64,000 bases of DNA from Mycobacterium lehmannii (GCF_002245535.1 NZ_NKCN01000001.1:372001-436000); one strand, 5' to 3'; positions 52,739-62,789 are shown, counted from the stretch's first letter. Numbers and translations: made by a program. Notes: generated from the sequence alone by a model not told the origin.

Positions 52739-53305
52739 GTGCGGGTGATGGGAGTCGACCCCGGGTTGACGCGCTGCGGCCTGTCGGTCATCGAGGGCGG
52801 TACGGGTCGGCAGGTCACCGCGCTCGACGTCGACGTCGTTCGCACCCCGTCAGGCGATCCGCTGCACCGGCGCCTGTTGGCGATCAGCGAGGCCGTGGAG
52901 TACTGGATGGACACTCACAGACCCGACGTGATCGCGATCGAGCGGGTGTTCTCCCAGCAGAACGTCTCCACCGTGATGGGCACCGCCCAGGCCGGCGGAG
53001 TGATCGCGCTCGCGGCCGCGCGCCGCGATATCGACGTGCACTTCCACACACCCAGCGAGGTCAAGGCGGCGGTCACCGGCAACGGCAACGCCGACAAGGC
53101 GCAGGTGACCGCGATGGTGACCAGAATCCTTGCGCTGCAGGCCAAGCCGACTCCGGCCGACGCGGCCGACGCGTTGGCCCTTGCGATCTGCCATTGTTGG
53201 CGGGCACCGATGATCGCCCGGATGGCGGCGGCCGAGGCGCTGGCCGCCGAACAACAACGCAAGTACAAGGCCACGCTCAAGGCGAAAGCGAGGGCGGCAC
53301 GATGA
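52739..53305 (+). CDS. ruvC: Holliday junction endonuclease RuvC
   Basis: A 188-aa nuclease that cuts Holliday junctions symmetrically. The four acidic metal ligands are at D7 (MGVDPGL), E68 (IAIERVF), D141 and D144 ([14 protein letters not shown]). I use the GTG at 52739 because the product then begins [14 protein letters not shown] like other family members; the GTG at 52718 would add seven residues. The stop overlaps the ruvA ATG region, so ruvC, ruvA and ruvB are one operon behind the LexA box. Confidence 0.97.
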   Translation: MRVMGVDPGLTRCGLSVIEGGTGRQVTALDVDVVRTPSGDPLHRRLLAISEAVEYWMDTHRPDVIAIERVFSQQNVSTVMGTAQAGGVIALAAARRDIDVHFHTPSEVKAAVTGNGNADKAQVTAMVTRILALQAKPTPADAADALALAICHCWRAPMIARMAAAEALAAEQQRKYKATLKAKARAAR

Positions 53306-53889
53306 TCGCATCCGTTCGCGGTGAGGTTCTCGACATCGCACTCGACCACGTCGTGATCGAGGCGGGCGGGGTCGGTTACAAGGTGATGGCCACCCCGTCG
53401 ACGTTGGCAACCCTGCGCCGCGGCGCCGAGGCGCGCCTGATCACCGCGATGATCGTGCGCGAGGACTCCCAAACGCTCTACGGCTTCGCCGACGGCGACG
53501 CCCGCGACCTGTTTCTCACCCTGCTCGGGGTGTCCGGAATCGGTCCCAGCATCGCGTTGGGCGCGCTGGCGATGTACGACGGGCCGACCTTGCGCCAGGC
53601 CATCGGCGACGCCGACATCACCGCGCTGACCCGGATTCCCAAGGTGGGCAAGAAAACCGCCGAGTTGATGGCGTTGAGCCTGCGCGACAAGGTGGGCGCG
53701 GTCTCGCCGTCCGGTGCGGCGACCGCGACGGGCCATACGGTGCGGGGCCCGGTGGTGGAAGCGCTCATTGGACTCGGATTCGCGGCCAAACAGGCCGAAG
53801 AAGCCACCGACAAGGTGTTGGCCAACGACCCCGAAGCCAATCAGTCGAGTGCGTTGCGGGCGGCGTTGTCGATGCTGGGTAACAAATGA
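53302..53889 (+). CDS. ruvA: Holliday junction branch migration protein RuvA
   Basis: A 195-aa protein that binds four-way junctions and loads RuvB. Domain I is at the N terminus ([26 protein letters not shown]), the paired helix-hairpin-helix motifs are in [15 protein letters not shown] and [17 protein letters not shown], and the C-terminal domain III contacts RuvB ([22 protein letters not shown]). Its ATG overlaps the ruvC stop, and its stop overlaps the ruvB ATG. Confidence 0.97.
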   Translation: MIASVRGEVLDIALDHVVIEAGGVGYKVMATPSTLATLRRGAEARLITAMIVREDSQTLYGFADGDARDLFLTLLGVSGIGPSIALGALAMYDGPTLRQAIGDADITALTRIPKVGKKTAELMALSLRDKVGAVSPSGAATATGHTVRGPVVEALIGLGFAAKQAEEATDKVLANDPEANQSSALRAALSMLGNK

Positions 53890-54950
53890 GCCGATTCACC
53901 GACGACGACGGCGACGCCGACGAGCGCGAGGTCTCGCCGGCGCTGACGGTCGGTGAGGGCGACATCGACGCGAGCCTGCGGCCGCGGTCGCTCCACGAGT
54001 TCATCGGGCAACCGCGCGTCCGCGAGCAACTGCAACTGGTCATCGAGGGCGCCAAGAACCGCGGCGGCACACCGGATCACATCCTGCTGTCGGGCCCGCC
54101 CGGGTTGGGCAAGACGTCGCTGGCCATGATCATCGCGGCCGAACTCGGTTCCTCCCTGCGGGTGACGTCCGGGCCGGCGCTCGAGCGTGCCGGTGATCTC
54201 GCCGCGATGCTGTCCAACCTCGTCGAGCACGACGTGCTGTTCATCGACGAGATCCACCGCATCGCCCGGCCTGCCGAGGAGATGTTGTACCTGGCGATGG
54301 AGGACTTCCGCGTCGACGTCGTGGTCGGGAAGGGCCCCGGCGCGACGTCGATTCCGCTGGATGTCGCGCCGTTCACGCTCGTGGGGGCGACCACCCGCTC
54401 GGGCGCGCTCACGGGGCCGTTGCGTGACCGGTTCGGGTTCACCGCCCACATGGACTTCTACGAGCCCGCCGAACTGGAGCGGGTGTTGGCCCGTTCGGCG
54501 GGGATCCTCGGTATCGAGTTGGGCGCCGACGCGGGTGCTGAGATCGCGCGCCGGTCGCGGGGCACGCCGCGCATCGCCAACCGACTGTTGCGCCGAGTCC
54601 GCGACTACGCCGAGGTCCGTGCCGACGGCGTGATCACCCGCGATATCGCCAAGGCGGCGCTCGAGGTCTACGACGTCGACGAGCTCGGCCTCGACCGCCT
54701 CGACCGCGCGGTGTTGTCCGCGCTGACACGCAGTTTCGGCGGGGGACCGGTCGGTGTCTCCACACTTGCGGTCGCGGTCGGCGAGGAGGCGACGACCGTC
54801 GAAGAGGTGTGTGAGCCGTTCCTCGTGCGCGCCGGGATGATCGCGCGCACGCCGAGGGGACGGGTGGCCACCGCGCAGGCCTGGACGCACCTCGGCCTGA
54901 CCCCGCCGAGCGGAGTCACCGGCCTGGGGCAGGTGGGACTTTTCGACTGA
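53886..54950 (+). CDS. ruvB: Holliday junction branch migration ATPase RuvB
   Basis: A 354-aa AAA+ motor. Walker A is [12 protein letters not shown] (about 68-79), Walker B is VLFIDEIHR (about 118-126), and sensor 1 lies around [20 protein letters not shown], followed by the winged-helix C terminus ([33 protein letters not shown]). It drives branch migration with RuvA before RuvC cuts. The ATG overlaps the ruvA stop. Confidence 0.97.
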   Translation: MSRFTDDDGDADEREVSPALTVGEGDIDASLRPRSLHEFIGQPRVREQLQLVIEGAKNRGGTPDHILLSGPPGLGKTSLAMIIAAELGSSLRVTSGPALERAGDLAAMLSNLVEHDVLFIDEIHRIARPAEEMLYLAMEDFRVDVVVGKGPGATSIPLDVAPFTLVGATTRSGALTGPLRDRFGFTAHMDFYEPAELERVLARSAGILGIELGADAGAEIARRSRGTPRIANRLLRRVRDYAEVRADGVITRDIAKAALEVYDVDELGLDRLDRAVLSALTRSFGGGPVGVSTLAVAVGEEATTVEEVCEPFLVRAGMIARTPRGRVATAQAWTHLGLTPPSGVTGLGQVGLFD

Positions 54951-54960
54951 GGAGGCGGCA

Positions 54961-55599
54961 ATGGGCAGCGGCACGATCAGGCTGGGCGGGCTGCTCGGCG
55001 TGGCCTGCGCCGGCGTGGTGGTACCGGCGTATCTGGTCGGCTCGCCGGAGACGCCGAACGACGCCGGCGGGCTGGGCGCCTATTTCGATAGCGCGGCAAC
55101 GTTTCTCACGCTGAACGGCACGCTGCCGCTACTGCATCTGCTCTTCGGCTTGCTCTTCCTCGGCGTGCTCGTGTCGACGCTGCGGTCGGCGGCCGGGCCG
55201 ACGGGTGCGGTGTACACCGCGGCGATCGGTGGGACGGTGTTTTTCGCACTGACCGCGGCCGGTCTGGCTGCCGAGGTGGCCGTGCCCGCCGCCATCGTGC
55301 GGTTCGACGACCTCACCGTGACGTCGTACTCGCAGCCGTTCCTCGGCCTGGCGGTATGGCTTTATCACTACAGCCATATCGGTTCGGCCGCAATGATATT
55401 CGCCACCGCCTACATCGTGTGGCGCACGGGCGTGCTACCGAAGTGGTCGGCGTTTCTGGCGGTGCTCGGGATTCCCGCGCTGCTGCACACCTGGATCGGT
55501 CTGCCCGGTGCATACAGCGTGCTGGTTTGGATCGCGTTGACCGGTCTGGTGATGTTGGCCGTTCCGCCGGTGGTACGAGTGGAAAGCATGGTCGCGTAA
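54961..55599 (+). CDS. Multi-spanning membrane protein, function unknown
   Basis: A 212-aa hydrophobic protein with about six predicted helices, the first being LGGLLGVACAGVVVPAYLVG. It starts 10 bp after ruvB and could be cotranscribed. AGGAGG overlaps the end of ruvB before the ATG. Its stop overlaps the next ATG (TAATG). I do not recognise a domain; the layout resembles small sensor or transporter-like proteins of the DUF4386 kind, but I cannot confirm this. Confidence 0.7.
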   Translation: MGSGTIRLGGLLGVACAGVVVPAYLVGSPETPNDAGGLGAYFDSAATFLTLNGTLPLLHLLFGLLFLGVLVSTLRSAAGPTGAVYTAAIGGTVFFALTAAGLAAEVAVPAAIVRFDDLTVTSYSQPFLGLAVWLYHYSHIGSAAMIFATAYIVWRTGVLPKWSAFLAVLGIPALLHTWIGLPGAYSVLVWIALTGLVMLAVPPVVRVESMVA

Positions 55600-55985
55600 T
55601 GGGTTTCGTCGGATTGTTCTTCGCGGGTCTCGCCGCCCTCCTGCACATCTACATCTGGGTGATGGAGTCGCTGACGTGGACGTCGGCGCGCACCCGAGCG
55701 ACGTTCGGTCTCACCGAAGAAGAAGCGCTGGCCACCAAGGAGTTAGCCTTCAACCAGGGCTTCTACAACCTCTTTCTGGCCATCATCACGCTCGCTGGAA
55801 TCGTCATCGGCGGCATCGGCTACAACTGGGTTGGCATCGCATTGATGTTCGCCGGTGTCGGATCGATGCTGGCGGCGGCGCTGGTGCTGTTGTTGTCGTC
55901 ACCGGACAAGGCGAAGGCCGCCCTCGCTCAGGGCATCTTCCCGCTGATCGCGATCGTGCTGTTGGCGGTGGCCGTCACGCTGTAG
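55599..55985 (+). CDS. DUF1304 membrane protein
   Basis: A 128-aa protein with four helices. MGFVGLFFAGLAALLHIYIWVMESLTW, ELAFNQGFYNLFLAIITLAG and NWVGIALMFAGVGSMLAAALVLLL carry the DUF1304 pattern (HIYIWVMESL, NQGFYN). The ATG shares bases with the preceding stop, so translation is coupled. The function is unknown. Confidence 0.87.
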   Translation: MGFVGLFFAGLAALLHIYIWVMESLTWTSARTRATFGLTEEEALATKELAFNQGFYNLFLAIITLAGIVIGGIGYNWVGIALMFAGVGSMLAAALVLLLSSPDKAKAALAQGIFPLIAIVLLAVAVTL

Positions 55986-56019
55986 CGCGCGTAGCGCCGA
56001 ACGCACGCTCGCCGTCGTC

Positions 56020-56604
56020 TTACAGCAGCCCCAACAGTTCCAGATCAGTGGCGTACTTGACGATGACCTCGCGCGTCACATGCGGAATGTCCTTGTCTGG
56101 ACCGATCTTCGCATCCTGCACCGCCGTGCGGAACCGCTCCGTAGGGGCGATCGAACCCTGGATCGGGGTCTCCGGCCGCTGGTAGTTGTGCAGCAGCGGG
56201 AGCAGCGACGCCTGTCGCTGCCGCTCGGGCAACCCGCGCATCGCGGTGTCGAATCGCTGCAGCCACGTGGCGTAGTCACCGACGCGTTCGACCGGATACC
56301 CCGCATCGATCCTCCAGTCGACGAACTGGTCGAGCCCGATGCCGTCGTCATAGGGGTTCATGACGTAGTACGTCTCGAAACCGGGTCCGCCGTCGTGGCC
56401 GACCTGTGCACCAAGCGTCGAGATGGCCTCGGCGATGAACTCGACGGGAAGCCCGTCGTAGTGTGCGCGTTGGCGGTTGCCGCCCTCGTCGACCTCGTAG
56501 AACGAGAACGGCGCGACGCCGGTCGCGACGAGGCTCAGGATCAACCGCGTGAACATGTCCGGCACGTTGAGCTGACCGGCGTATGTGGTGTCGGCCAAAA
56601 TCAT
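56020..56604 (-). pseudogene. Remnant of carboxylic acid reductase (FadD9/Car), C-terminal end only
   Basis: About 194 residues matching the last part of the reductase domain of carboxylic acid reductase: [53 protein letters not shown] and a C terminus ending DLELLGLL. A full enzyme has about 1170 residues with adenylation, carrier and reductase domains; none of the first two-thirds is here. Homology stops near 56610, immediately before the end of the neighbouring gene at 56619. In M. tuberculosis, fadD9 (Rv2590) occupies this position beside ruvB. The frame is still open, so decay by a large deletion is likely. Confidence 0.8.
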
Positions 56605-56618
56605 GTCGACGTGCCTGG

Positions 56619-57245
56619 TCAGCGAATCGCCGGTATCGCGGTCTCGGGGGCGGCGCGTCCGGAAAGCACCTCGACTGCTGACAACGCATCGGGCACACAG
56701 ATCAAGAGGTCCCGGGTGGCGCACAACGCCTCTGTGGAGGGTTCAACACCGCCGACCGCTTCGGCGAGGTCGAGCAGATGCACCGTCGCCTCCATCAGGG
56801 CGGTCTCGGCGACGACTGCCAGCGTCGTGCTGCCGACGACCGGATACGCGATCGTTGTCGCGGCGGACATCGGCGTGTCACGTAGAACCAGGGCACTTTC
56901 GGCGAACCGCTGGGCGGCCGTGCGCGGCGTCAGGGCCGCGGCCTCCGAAACCGCTTGTTCGGCAAGGCTTCCGGCGTTGGTGTTGGCGACACCGTCGGGT
57001 TCGTTGAAGCGGCGCAACATGGTCGCCGCATCGACGACGGCGGCGGGGCCGTCGACGACCGCTGCGGTGAGACGGTCGAACATCGACGGTTCGGGACAGA
57101 CGTGGGCGAGCAGCGCGGCCACATTCCAGCCTTCACAGCGCGTTGGTGTCGACCACTCTTGCGTCGTCATCTGCTCGCACCGTCGTGCCCACCGCTCCCA
57201 CGCGTCGGCCAGGACGCGGCGGGCCGAGTCACCGTCGAGTCTCAT
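56619..57245 (-). CDS. Maleylpyruvate isomerase-type (mycothiol-dependent/DinB-like) protein
   Basis: A 208-aa protein of the MDMPI N-terminal/DinB-like four-helix fold. [20 protein letters not shown] holds the first metal-ligand His typical of the family, and [17 protein letters not shown] the second helix pair with another His. Members use mycothiol as cofactor or act in unknown thiol chemistry. It ends 14 bp before the Car remnant begins. Confidence 0.85.
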   Translation of the reverse strand: MRLDGDSARRVLADAWERWARRCEQMTTQEWSTPTRCEGWNVAALLAHVCPEPSMFDRLTAAVVDGPAAVVDAATMLRRFNEPDGVANTNAGSLAEQAVSEAAALTPRTAAQRFAESALVLRDTPMSAATTIAYPVVGSTTLAVVAETALMEATVHLLDLAEAVGGVEPSTEALCATRDLLICVPDALSAVEVLSGRAAPETAIPAIR

Positions 57246-57318
57246 GGCGCCAACCTTGCCAAGGACGGGTTACAGATCGCCAGCCTGGGTAATCACGCAT
57301 TACAACGAAGGAGGCATC

Positions 57319-58059
57319 ATGACCGATACGCGTGTACACCCCCGTGGTGGACGTCTGCGGATGCCGCGCAGTCGCGGCGCCACAAGTGGATTCCTGTTGA
57401 TCCTGCTGGGCGCGTGGGGCGCACTGGCTCCCTTCATCGGGCCCCTGTTCAACTTCGCGTACAGCCCCGACCAGGCCTGGACGTGGACCACCGGCCGAGG
57501 CTGGCTTCAGGTACTGCCGGGCGTGGTGACCGTACTGGGCGGCCTGCTCCTGCTGATGTCACGAAACCGTGCGACGGCCTCGCTCGGCGGATGGCTCGCC
57601 GTGGCAGGTGGCGTGTGGTTCATCATCGGCCGCGCTATGGCCGGCCCGTTGGGTATGGGTGACGCGGGTGTACCGGTCGCCGCCACCGAGGGCAAGCGCA
57701 TCGCGCTGGAGCTGACGTATTTCTACGGTCTGGGCGCACTGATCGTGTTCCTGGGCGCAGCGGCGCTTGGCCGCATCTCGGTGCGAAGCGTGCGCGACGT
57801 CGAGTGGGCAGATCGCCCCGTGGCCGCACACACCGTCGCCGACGAACACGCGCCGGCCACTGGCGCCCCGGTTACTGCGGCCGACCCCGCTCCGGTCGCC
57901 GGTCACGCTCCCCACACAACCGGGCAGCCGGCAATGGCGGAGCAGCGAACCGAGGTCATCGGCCCCACGGCCGAGGCCGCACAACAACCGCGTCGCCGCG
58001 GCTTGCTCGACAGGTTCCGCTCTCGCGGCCATCGTGGCGGCAAGCTCGCACACCGGTAA
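57319..58059 (+). CDS. Membrane protein with proline/alanine-rich C-terminal tail
   Basis: A 246-aa protein from the ATG at 57319 with GAAGGAGG upstream. Four helices occupy about residues 22-150 (GFLLILLGAWGALAPFIG, LQVLPGVVTVLGGLLLLMS, LGGWLAVAGGVWFIIGRAM, LTYFYGLGALIVFLGAAALG). The remaining 95 residues are an Ala/Pro/Thr-rich tail ending in a basic patch (RRRGLLDRFRSRGHRGGK). The function is unknown. A strong terminator follows the stop. Confidence 0.75.
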   Translation: MTDTRVHPRGGRLRMPRSRGATSGFLLILLGAWGALAPFIGPLFNFAYSPDQAWTWTTGRGWLQVLPGVVTVLGGLLLLMSRNRATASLGGWLAVAGGVWFIIGRAMAGPLGMGDAGVPVAATEGKRIALELTYFYGLGALIVFLGAAALGRISVRSVRDVEWADRPVAAHTVADEHAPATGAPVTAADPAPVAGHAPHTTGQPAMAEQRTEVIGPTAEAAQQPRRRGLLDRFRSRGHRGGKLAHR

Positions 58060-58077
58060 GCGTTAGCAGATTGCAAG

Positions 58078-58100
58078 GCGCCCCACAGATTGTGGGGCGC
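58078..58100 (+). terminator. Intrinsic terminator after the membrane protein gene
   Basis: Ten-base arms GCGCCCCACA / TGTGGGGCGC with a 3-base loop, extendable outward by an A-T pair, 18 bp after the stop codon. Followed by TTCGCGTTTC, a weak T-rich tail. Confidence 0.85.
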
Positions 58101-58399
58101 TTCGCGTTTCGTCGTGCGCATTGCTCGCGATGGCGGCCTGCTTCGAAAGCACTTCGGGCGCATGTTCGCGCATGTTGATCCTTCGCCCTGCACGCCACGC
58201 CCCAGCGCAGGTGACGTGCATCTCTACTGGCCATCTCATGGGACGAGATTCACGGTGTCTTTGTGACCTGCGTGACTGCCGCGCAGCCCGACCGAAGATA
58301 GCCTGGCTATCTAATTCATTCGATTTGCGCGCCTCGGCGGATGAACTTCGCGCGGGGGCATTCGATAGTCGACTTTAAGTCCTTGTCAGGAGGCCAACC
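58101..58399. other. Non-coding region before the P450 remnant
   Basis: About 300 bp with no convincing gene. It contains a 17-bp palindrome (58296-58312) and, at its right end, AGGAGG (58389-58394) directed to the P450 remnant start. Confidence 0.55.
58296..58312. promoter_or_regulatory. 17-bp palindrome upstream of the P450 remnant
   Basis: AGATAGCC-T-GGCTATCT, 8-base arms around one base, about 88 bp before the ATG at 58400. Such sites often bind TetR- or GntR-type regulators of catabolic P450 genes. No regulator gene is adjacent. Confidence 0.55.
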
Positions 58400-58708
58400 A
58401 TGTCCGACAGGCCTGGTATCACCGATTCCATTGTCGCGCGCCGGAATTCGGCCACCGCAGTCTGCGAGGCGTTCGGTTTCCCGCAAGAGGACTGGCCGCT
58501 CTTCGCGCGGTTGGCCAGCGGCCCGATGACGCCCCACGACGAAGAGGCGCTGTATCAGTACATCGACGTCAAGATCGCTGAGCGTTGCTGGAAGCCGACC
58601 GACGACCTGTTGTCCAACCTGATCGACGTCGAGGTGGGCGGCGTCGAGCTGACCGTCGACGACATCTACCGCTTTGTCTCCACGCTGATCGGCATCAGGG
58701 TCTTCTGA
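58400..58708 (+). pseudogene. Cytochrome P450 fragment (102 aa)
   Basis: The product matches only an internal part of a bacterial P450: AVCEAFGFPQEDWPLFARLASG (about the helix F region) followed by PTDDLLSNLIDVEVGGVELTVDDIYRFVSTLI, which leads up to the I helix. The frame stops before the oxygen-binding AGxET motif, and the ExxR and haem-Cys segments are missing. It cannot bind haem. A good AGGAGG and ATG remain, so it may still be translated, or it may be a new small protein. I judge decay more likely. Confidence 0.65.
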
Positions 58709-58732
58709 CCAATAGCGAAAGCGCGCGGGAAT

Positions 58733-60175
58733 TCAGCCCGTGTAGGCCATGACGTGCTTGATGCGGGTGTAATCCTCGAACCCATACATCGACAGGTCCT
58801 TACCGTGGCCCGACGACTTGAACCCGCCATGCGGCATCTCGGCCACCAGCGGAATGTGGGTGTTGATCCAGACACAGCCGAAATCAAGGGCAGCCGACAC
58901 CCGTAGTGCTCGTGACACATCGCGGGTCCACACCGACGACGCCAACCCGTATTCGGTGCCGTTGGCCCACGCGATCGCCTCGTTCTCGTCGGTGAACGCC
59001 TGGACGGTGATGACCGGCCCGAAGATCTCCTGCTGAACCAGCCTGTCGTCCTGCCGAAGGCCGCCGATCACCGTCGGTTCGACGTAAAAACCCTTGTCGC
59101 CCTGGCGTCCTCCACCGACCGCGACGGAGGCGTGTGACGGGACGTCTTCCAGGAACGCCAGCACCCTCTCCAACTGAGTGGAGTTGTTCACCGGCGGCAC
59201 CCACGCGTCTTCGTCATCGACCGGCTTGCCGTACGTCGTGGTGGCAGCGCGCGCCTGCTCGGCCAGCGCCTCGGTCAGGTCCGAGGCCACCCGGGACGTC
59301 GCGAGCACGCGCGTTGCCGCCGTGCAGTCCTGTCCGGCGTTGAAATAGCCCGCCGTGGCGATGCCTTCGGCTGCCGACGCGATGTCGTTGTCGTCGAACA
59401 CGATCACCGGCGCCTTGCCGCCCAACTCGAGGTGTGTGCGCTTGAGATGTCCGCCCGCGCTGACCGCCACCGCACGGCCCGCCGCGACGGAACCGGTGAT
59501 CGACACCATCTGCGGAGTCGGATGTGCCACGACCGCTGCGCCCGTTTCCCGGTCTCCGCAAACGACATTCAGCACTCCGGGCGGAAAATGCCTGGCGGCG
59601 ATCTCGGCCAGCATCACCGTCGTCACCGGCGTGGTGTCGCTGGGCTTGATGACGACGGTGTTTCCCGCTGCGACCGCGGGCACGCACTTCCAGATCGCCA
59701 TCATCATCGGGTAGTTCCACGGCGCCACCTGCCCGATGACGCCGATCGGTTCGCGGCGGATCCACGAGGTGTGGTCCTCCATGTATTCGCCGGCCGACTT
59801 GCCCTCCAGCATCCGCGCTGCTCCCGCGAAGAAGCGGATCTGGTCCACCATCGGGGGAATCTCTTCGGCCATCGTGACGTGGTTGGGCTTACCGGTGTTG
59901 CGTCCCTCTGCCGCGACGAGCGCCTGGGCGCTTCGCTCGACGTCGTCGGCGAAGTCGAGCAGCGCCTTCTGCCGCACCGACGGCGTGGTGCGCTTCCAGT
60001 CAGCGAACGCTTTCGACGCGGCCGTGTACGCGTTGTCGATGTCGGCCTCGGTGGAGATCGGCGCGGTGCCGTACCGCTCACCGGTCGACGGATCGACGAG
60101 CGCCATGGTGGCGCCGCTGACCGAGTCGACGCCTTCGCCGCCGATGAAGTTCTGGACCTTGAAGTCGCTGGCCAT
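58733..60175 (-). CDS. Aldehyde dehydrogenase (gamma-aminobutyraldehyde dehydrogenase-like)
   Basis: A 480-aa NAD(P)-dependent dehydrogenase. Catalytic residues are visible: the nucleophile Cys in NAGQDCTAATRV and the general-base Glu in LELGGKAPVIVFDD; cofactor binding is shown by ITGSVAAGRAVA and APWNYPMMMAIWKC. Closest by pattern are the 4-aminobutyraldehyde dehydrogenases of putrescine degradation (HGGFKSSGHGKDLSMYGFEDYTRIKHV). AAAGGGTCG lies before the ATG at 60175. In M. tuberculosis gabT (Rv2589) is at this place; here gabT is absent from the window. Confidence 0.9.
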   Translation of the reverse strand: MASDFKVQNFIGGEGVDSVSGATMALVDPSTGERYGTAPISTEADIDNAYTAASKAFADWKRTTPSVRQKALLDFADDVERSAQALVAAEGRNTGKPNHVTMAEEIPPMVDQIRFFAGAARMLEGKSAGEYMEDHTSWIRREPIGVIGQVAPWNYPMMMAIWKCVPAVAAGNTVVIKPSDTTPVTTVMLAEIAARHFPPGVLNVVCGDRETGAAVVAHPTPQMVSITGSVAAGRAVAVSAGGHLKRTHLELGGKAPVIVFDDNDIASAAEGIATAGYFNAGQDCTAATRVLATSRVASDLTEALAEQARAATTTYGKPVDDEDAWVPPVNNSTQLERVLAFLEDVPSHASVAVGGGRQGDKGFYVEPTVIGGLRQDDRLVQQEIFGPVITVQAFTDENEAIAWANGTEYGLASSVWTRDVSRALRVSAALDFGCVWINTHIPLVAEMPHGGFKSSGHGKDLSMYGFEDYTRIKHVMAYTG

Positions 60176-60547
60176 TCGACCCTTTCTTCGTCAGGAATGG
60201 GAGGCAGCGCAGCGCGTCGCCGACTGTCCGCCGGACACCGCCACACGCCCACCGGCTCTGCTCGACGGTGCTCATCGAGCAAAAGCCTAACCAAGACCGC
60301 ACCGATCCGGTCGATAACAACGGGGGAGTGCGGTGTGATCCGCGCTCATTTAGCGCAAGGACGACGGAATCCGTTGATCACCGCGGCCCGGACGTGCCTT
60401 GGCTTGCCCGCGACCCGGCGATTTCGTGATCTCATTGCGGTGGGCTGGTCGCTGCCGAAGCCCGCAATGGCACACTGGTCACTTATGGGTGCGCGCCCCG
60501 ACCGCGCTGCGCCGTGACCATATGACCTAACGAAAGACTTTGTCGCC
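60176..60547. other. Divergent intergenic region between the aldehyde dehydrogenase and yajC
   Basis: About 370 bp containing upstream regions of both genes. I see no clear operator or small gene. Frames running through it on either strand are shadows. Confidence 0.5.
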
Positions 60548-60883
60548 ATGGATTTGGTTGTCTTCCTTCCCCTGCTCATCGTGCTGGGCGCATTCATGTT
60601 CTTCGCGTCCCGCCGACAGAAGAAAGCCATGCAGGCCACCATCGACCTGCATGAATCTCTTCAGATCGACGACCGCGTGCACACCACGTCCGGTCTGGTC
60701 GGGACCATCAAGGGCATCACTGACGATGAGGTGGAGCTCGAGATCGCCCCGGGCGTCGTCACCACCTGGATGAAGCTCGCGGTGCGTGACCGCATCACCG
60801 ACGATGACGAGTTCGAAGACGACGAGCCCGGGTCGACCGCGACCGAACTCACCGAAAGCCCGAACACCAAGACCGACGGCTGA
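60548..60883 (+). CDS. yajC: Preprotein translocase accessory subunit YajC
   Basis: A 111-aa protein with a single N-terminal membrane helix (LVVFLPLLIVLGAFMFFAS) and a cytoplasmic domain (RRQKKAMQATIDLHESLQIDDRVHTTSGLVGTIKGI) typical of YajC. The C-terminal 35 residues are acidic and disordered. It acts with SecD and SecF, which follow at once. The ATG at 60548 gives the usual length. Confidence 0.95.
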   Translation: MDLVVFLPLLIVLGAFMFFASRRQKKAMQATIDLHESLQIDDRVHTTSGLVGTIKGITDDEVELEIAPGVVTTWMKLAVRDRITDDDEFEDDEPGSTATELTESPNTKTDG

Positions 60884-60962
60884 GTCCGCGGGCGATCTTC
60901 ACAGCTGAAGCCCGTAGTCTCTGCGGTGCTGACGAACCGATTCCGAGGAGACCTGACAAAAC

Positions 60963-62789
60963 GTGGCATCGTCTTCGACGCCGGTGCACCCTGCCCGCTA
61001 CCTCTCGCTGTTTCTGGTGTTGCTGGTCGGCGCCTACTGCCTGGTCTTCCTGACCGGAGACAAGAAGCCCGAACCCAAGCTCGGCATTGATCTGCAGGGC
61101 GGTACCCGCGTCACCCTCACCGCCCGCACGCCCGACGGGTCGCCGCCCACCCGCGAGGCGCTGGGCCAGGCGCAGCAGATCATCAACGACCGGGTCAACG
61201 GTCTCGGTGTGTCCGGATCCGAGGTGATCATCGACGGCAACAACCTTGTCATCACGGTGCCGGGCAGCGAGAGCAGCGACGCTCGCAACCTCGGCCAGAC
61301 GGCACGCCTGTACATCCGCCCCGTCGTGCATGTGATGCCCGCCGAGGTGCCCGGCCAGCAGCCGCTGACCGAGGGACCTGCCGGTATGCCTCCCGGCGGT
61401 CCGATTCCGGGGATGCCGGGCGGGATGATCCCGGGTATGCCGGGACCCGAGGGGCCCGCCGGCCAGCAGCCTCCCGCCGGCCAGCAGCCTCCCGCCGGCC
61501 AGCCGCCTGCCGAGCCCGCCGCTCCTCCGGCCCCGCAGCCGCGTCCCTATCCCCACGACCCGCCTGCCCAGCCCGCACCGGAGCCGCCTCCGACGCCGGC
61601 GCCGGGTAGCCCCGCACCGTCACCGGACGCTCCGGGACCGGGTGCTTCGGAACAGACGCCCACGTCACCCGAAGACGTTCCGCTCGCGCAGCGCATCGCC
61701 GACGAGAAGCAACTGCGGCAGAGCACCGATCAGCAGATCCAGATCCTGGCGTTGCAGTTCCAGGCCACGCGCTGCGGCGAGGATGACGTCCTCGCGGGCA
61801 ACGACGACCCGAATCTTCCGCTCATCACCTGCTCGGCGGACGGCAACGAGGTGTACCTGCTGGACAAGGCGATCATCAACGGCGAGCAGATCCAGGACGC
61901 CACCTCCGGTCTCGACCAGCAGCGCGGTGAGTACGTCGTCGACGTCCAGTTCAAAAGCGATGGCGCGAAGACCTGGGCGGATTTCACCGCCGCCAACGTC
62001 GGAACGCAGACCGCGTTCGTGCTCGACACAAAGGTGATGAGCGCACCCGAGATCCGCGAGCCGATCCCGGGCGGACGCACGCAGATCAGCGGCCAGTTCA
62101 CCCAGCAGACGGCCCGCGAGTTGGCCAACGTGCTGAAGTACGGCTCGCTGCCGTTGTCCTTCGAGTCGTCGGAGGCTGAAACCGTCTCGGCCACACTGGG
62201 TCTGTCGTCCCTGCGTGCGGGCTTGATCGCCGGTGCGGTCGGCCTGGCGCTGGTACTGGCCTATTCGCTGCTCTACTACCGGATGCTGGGCGTGTTGACC
62301 GCCCTGTCGCTGGTCGCTTCCGGCGCAATGGTTTACGCGATCCTGGTGCTTCTGGGCAGATGGATCGGTTACACGCTGGACCTGGCCGGCATCGCCGGTC
62401 TGATCATCGGTATCGGTATGACGGCCGACTCGTTCGTGGTGTTCTTCGAACGCATCAAAGACGAGATACGCGAAGGGCGTTCGTTCCGGTCGGCGGTGCC
62501 GCGCGGTTGGGCGAGGGCCCGCAAGACGATCGTGTCCGGCAACGCGGTGACGTTGCTCGCCGCGGCGGTGCTCTACGTACTCGCCGTCGGGCAGGTCAAG
62601 GGCTTCGCGTTCACCCTGGGCCTGACCACGATCCTCGACGTGGTCGTGGTCTTCCTGGTGACGTGGCCGCTGGTGTATCTGGCGTCGAAGTCGCCGACAC
62701 TGGCCAAGCCTTCGTTGAACGGACTCGGTGCGGTGCAACAGATCGCCAGGGAGCGACGCGCGGCCGCGCACGCGACGGGACGGGACTGA
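60963..62789 (+). CDS. secD: Protein translocase subunit SecD
   Basis: A 608-aa RND-family membrane protein that uses the proton gradient to help pull exported proteins across. The first helix is [20 protein letters not shown], then the periplasmic P1 domain begins with [17 protein letters not shown] proline-rich insert (about 125-240) interrupts it. The C-terminal half has five helices with [30 protein letters not shown]. The start is a GTG at 60963. It is followed by secF three bases later. Confidence 0.96.
   Translation: MASSSTPVHPARYLSLFLVLLVGAYCLVFLTGDKKPEPKLGIDLQGGTRVTLTARTPDGSPPTREALGQAQQIINDRVNGLGVSGSEVIIDGNNLVITVPGSESSDARNLGQTARLYIRPVVHVMPAEVPGQQPLTEGPAGMPPGGPIPGMPGGMIPGMPGPEGPAGQQPPAGQQPPAGQPPAEPAAPPAPQPRPYPHDPPAQPAPEPPPTPAPGSPAPSPDAPGPGASEQTPTSPEDVPLAQRIADEKQLRQSTDQQIQILALQFQATRCGEDDVLAGNDDPNLPLITCSADGNEVYLLDKAIINGEQIQDATSGLDQQRGEYVVDVQFKSDGAKTWADFTAANVGTQTAFVLDTKVMSAPEIREPIPGGRTQISGQFTQQTARELANVLKYGSLPLSFESSEAETVSATLGLSSLRAGLIAGAVGLALVLAYSLLYYRMLGVLTALSLVASGAMVYAILVLLGRWIGYTLDLAGIAGLIIGIGMTADSFVVFFERIKDEIREGRSFRSAVPRGWARARKTIVSGNAVTLLAAAVLYVLAVGQVKGFAFTLGLTTILDVVVVFLVTWPLVYLASKSPTLAKPSLNGLGAVQQIARERRAAAHATGRD
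61360..61670 (+). repeat. Proline-rich insert in secD with an 18-bp triple repeat
   Basis: A stretch encoding mostly Pro, Gly, Ala and Gln within the P1 domain of SecD. Three adjacent 18-base units (61455-61472, 61473-61490, 61491-61508; CCCGCCGGCCAGCAGCCT and a variant) encode PAGQQP-type repeats. Mycobacterial SecD proteins carry such inserts, but the repeat number is likely to vary. Confidence 0.75.

Noticed and set aside
56080..57318. Extension of the membrane-protein frame (57319) across the Car remnant
   Set aside because: Antisense to two recognisable minus-strand coding regions; the ATG at 57319 has a strong ribosome binding site.
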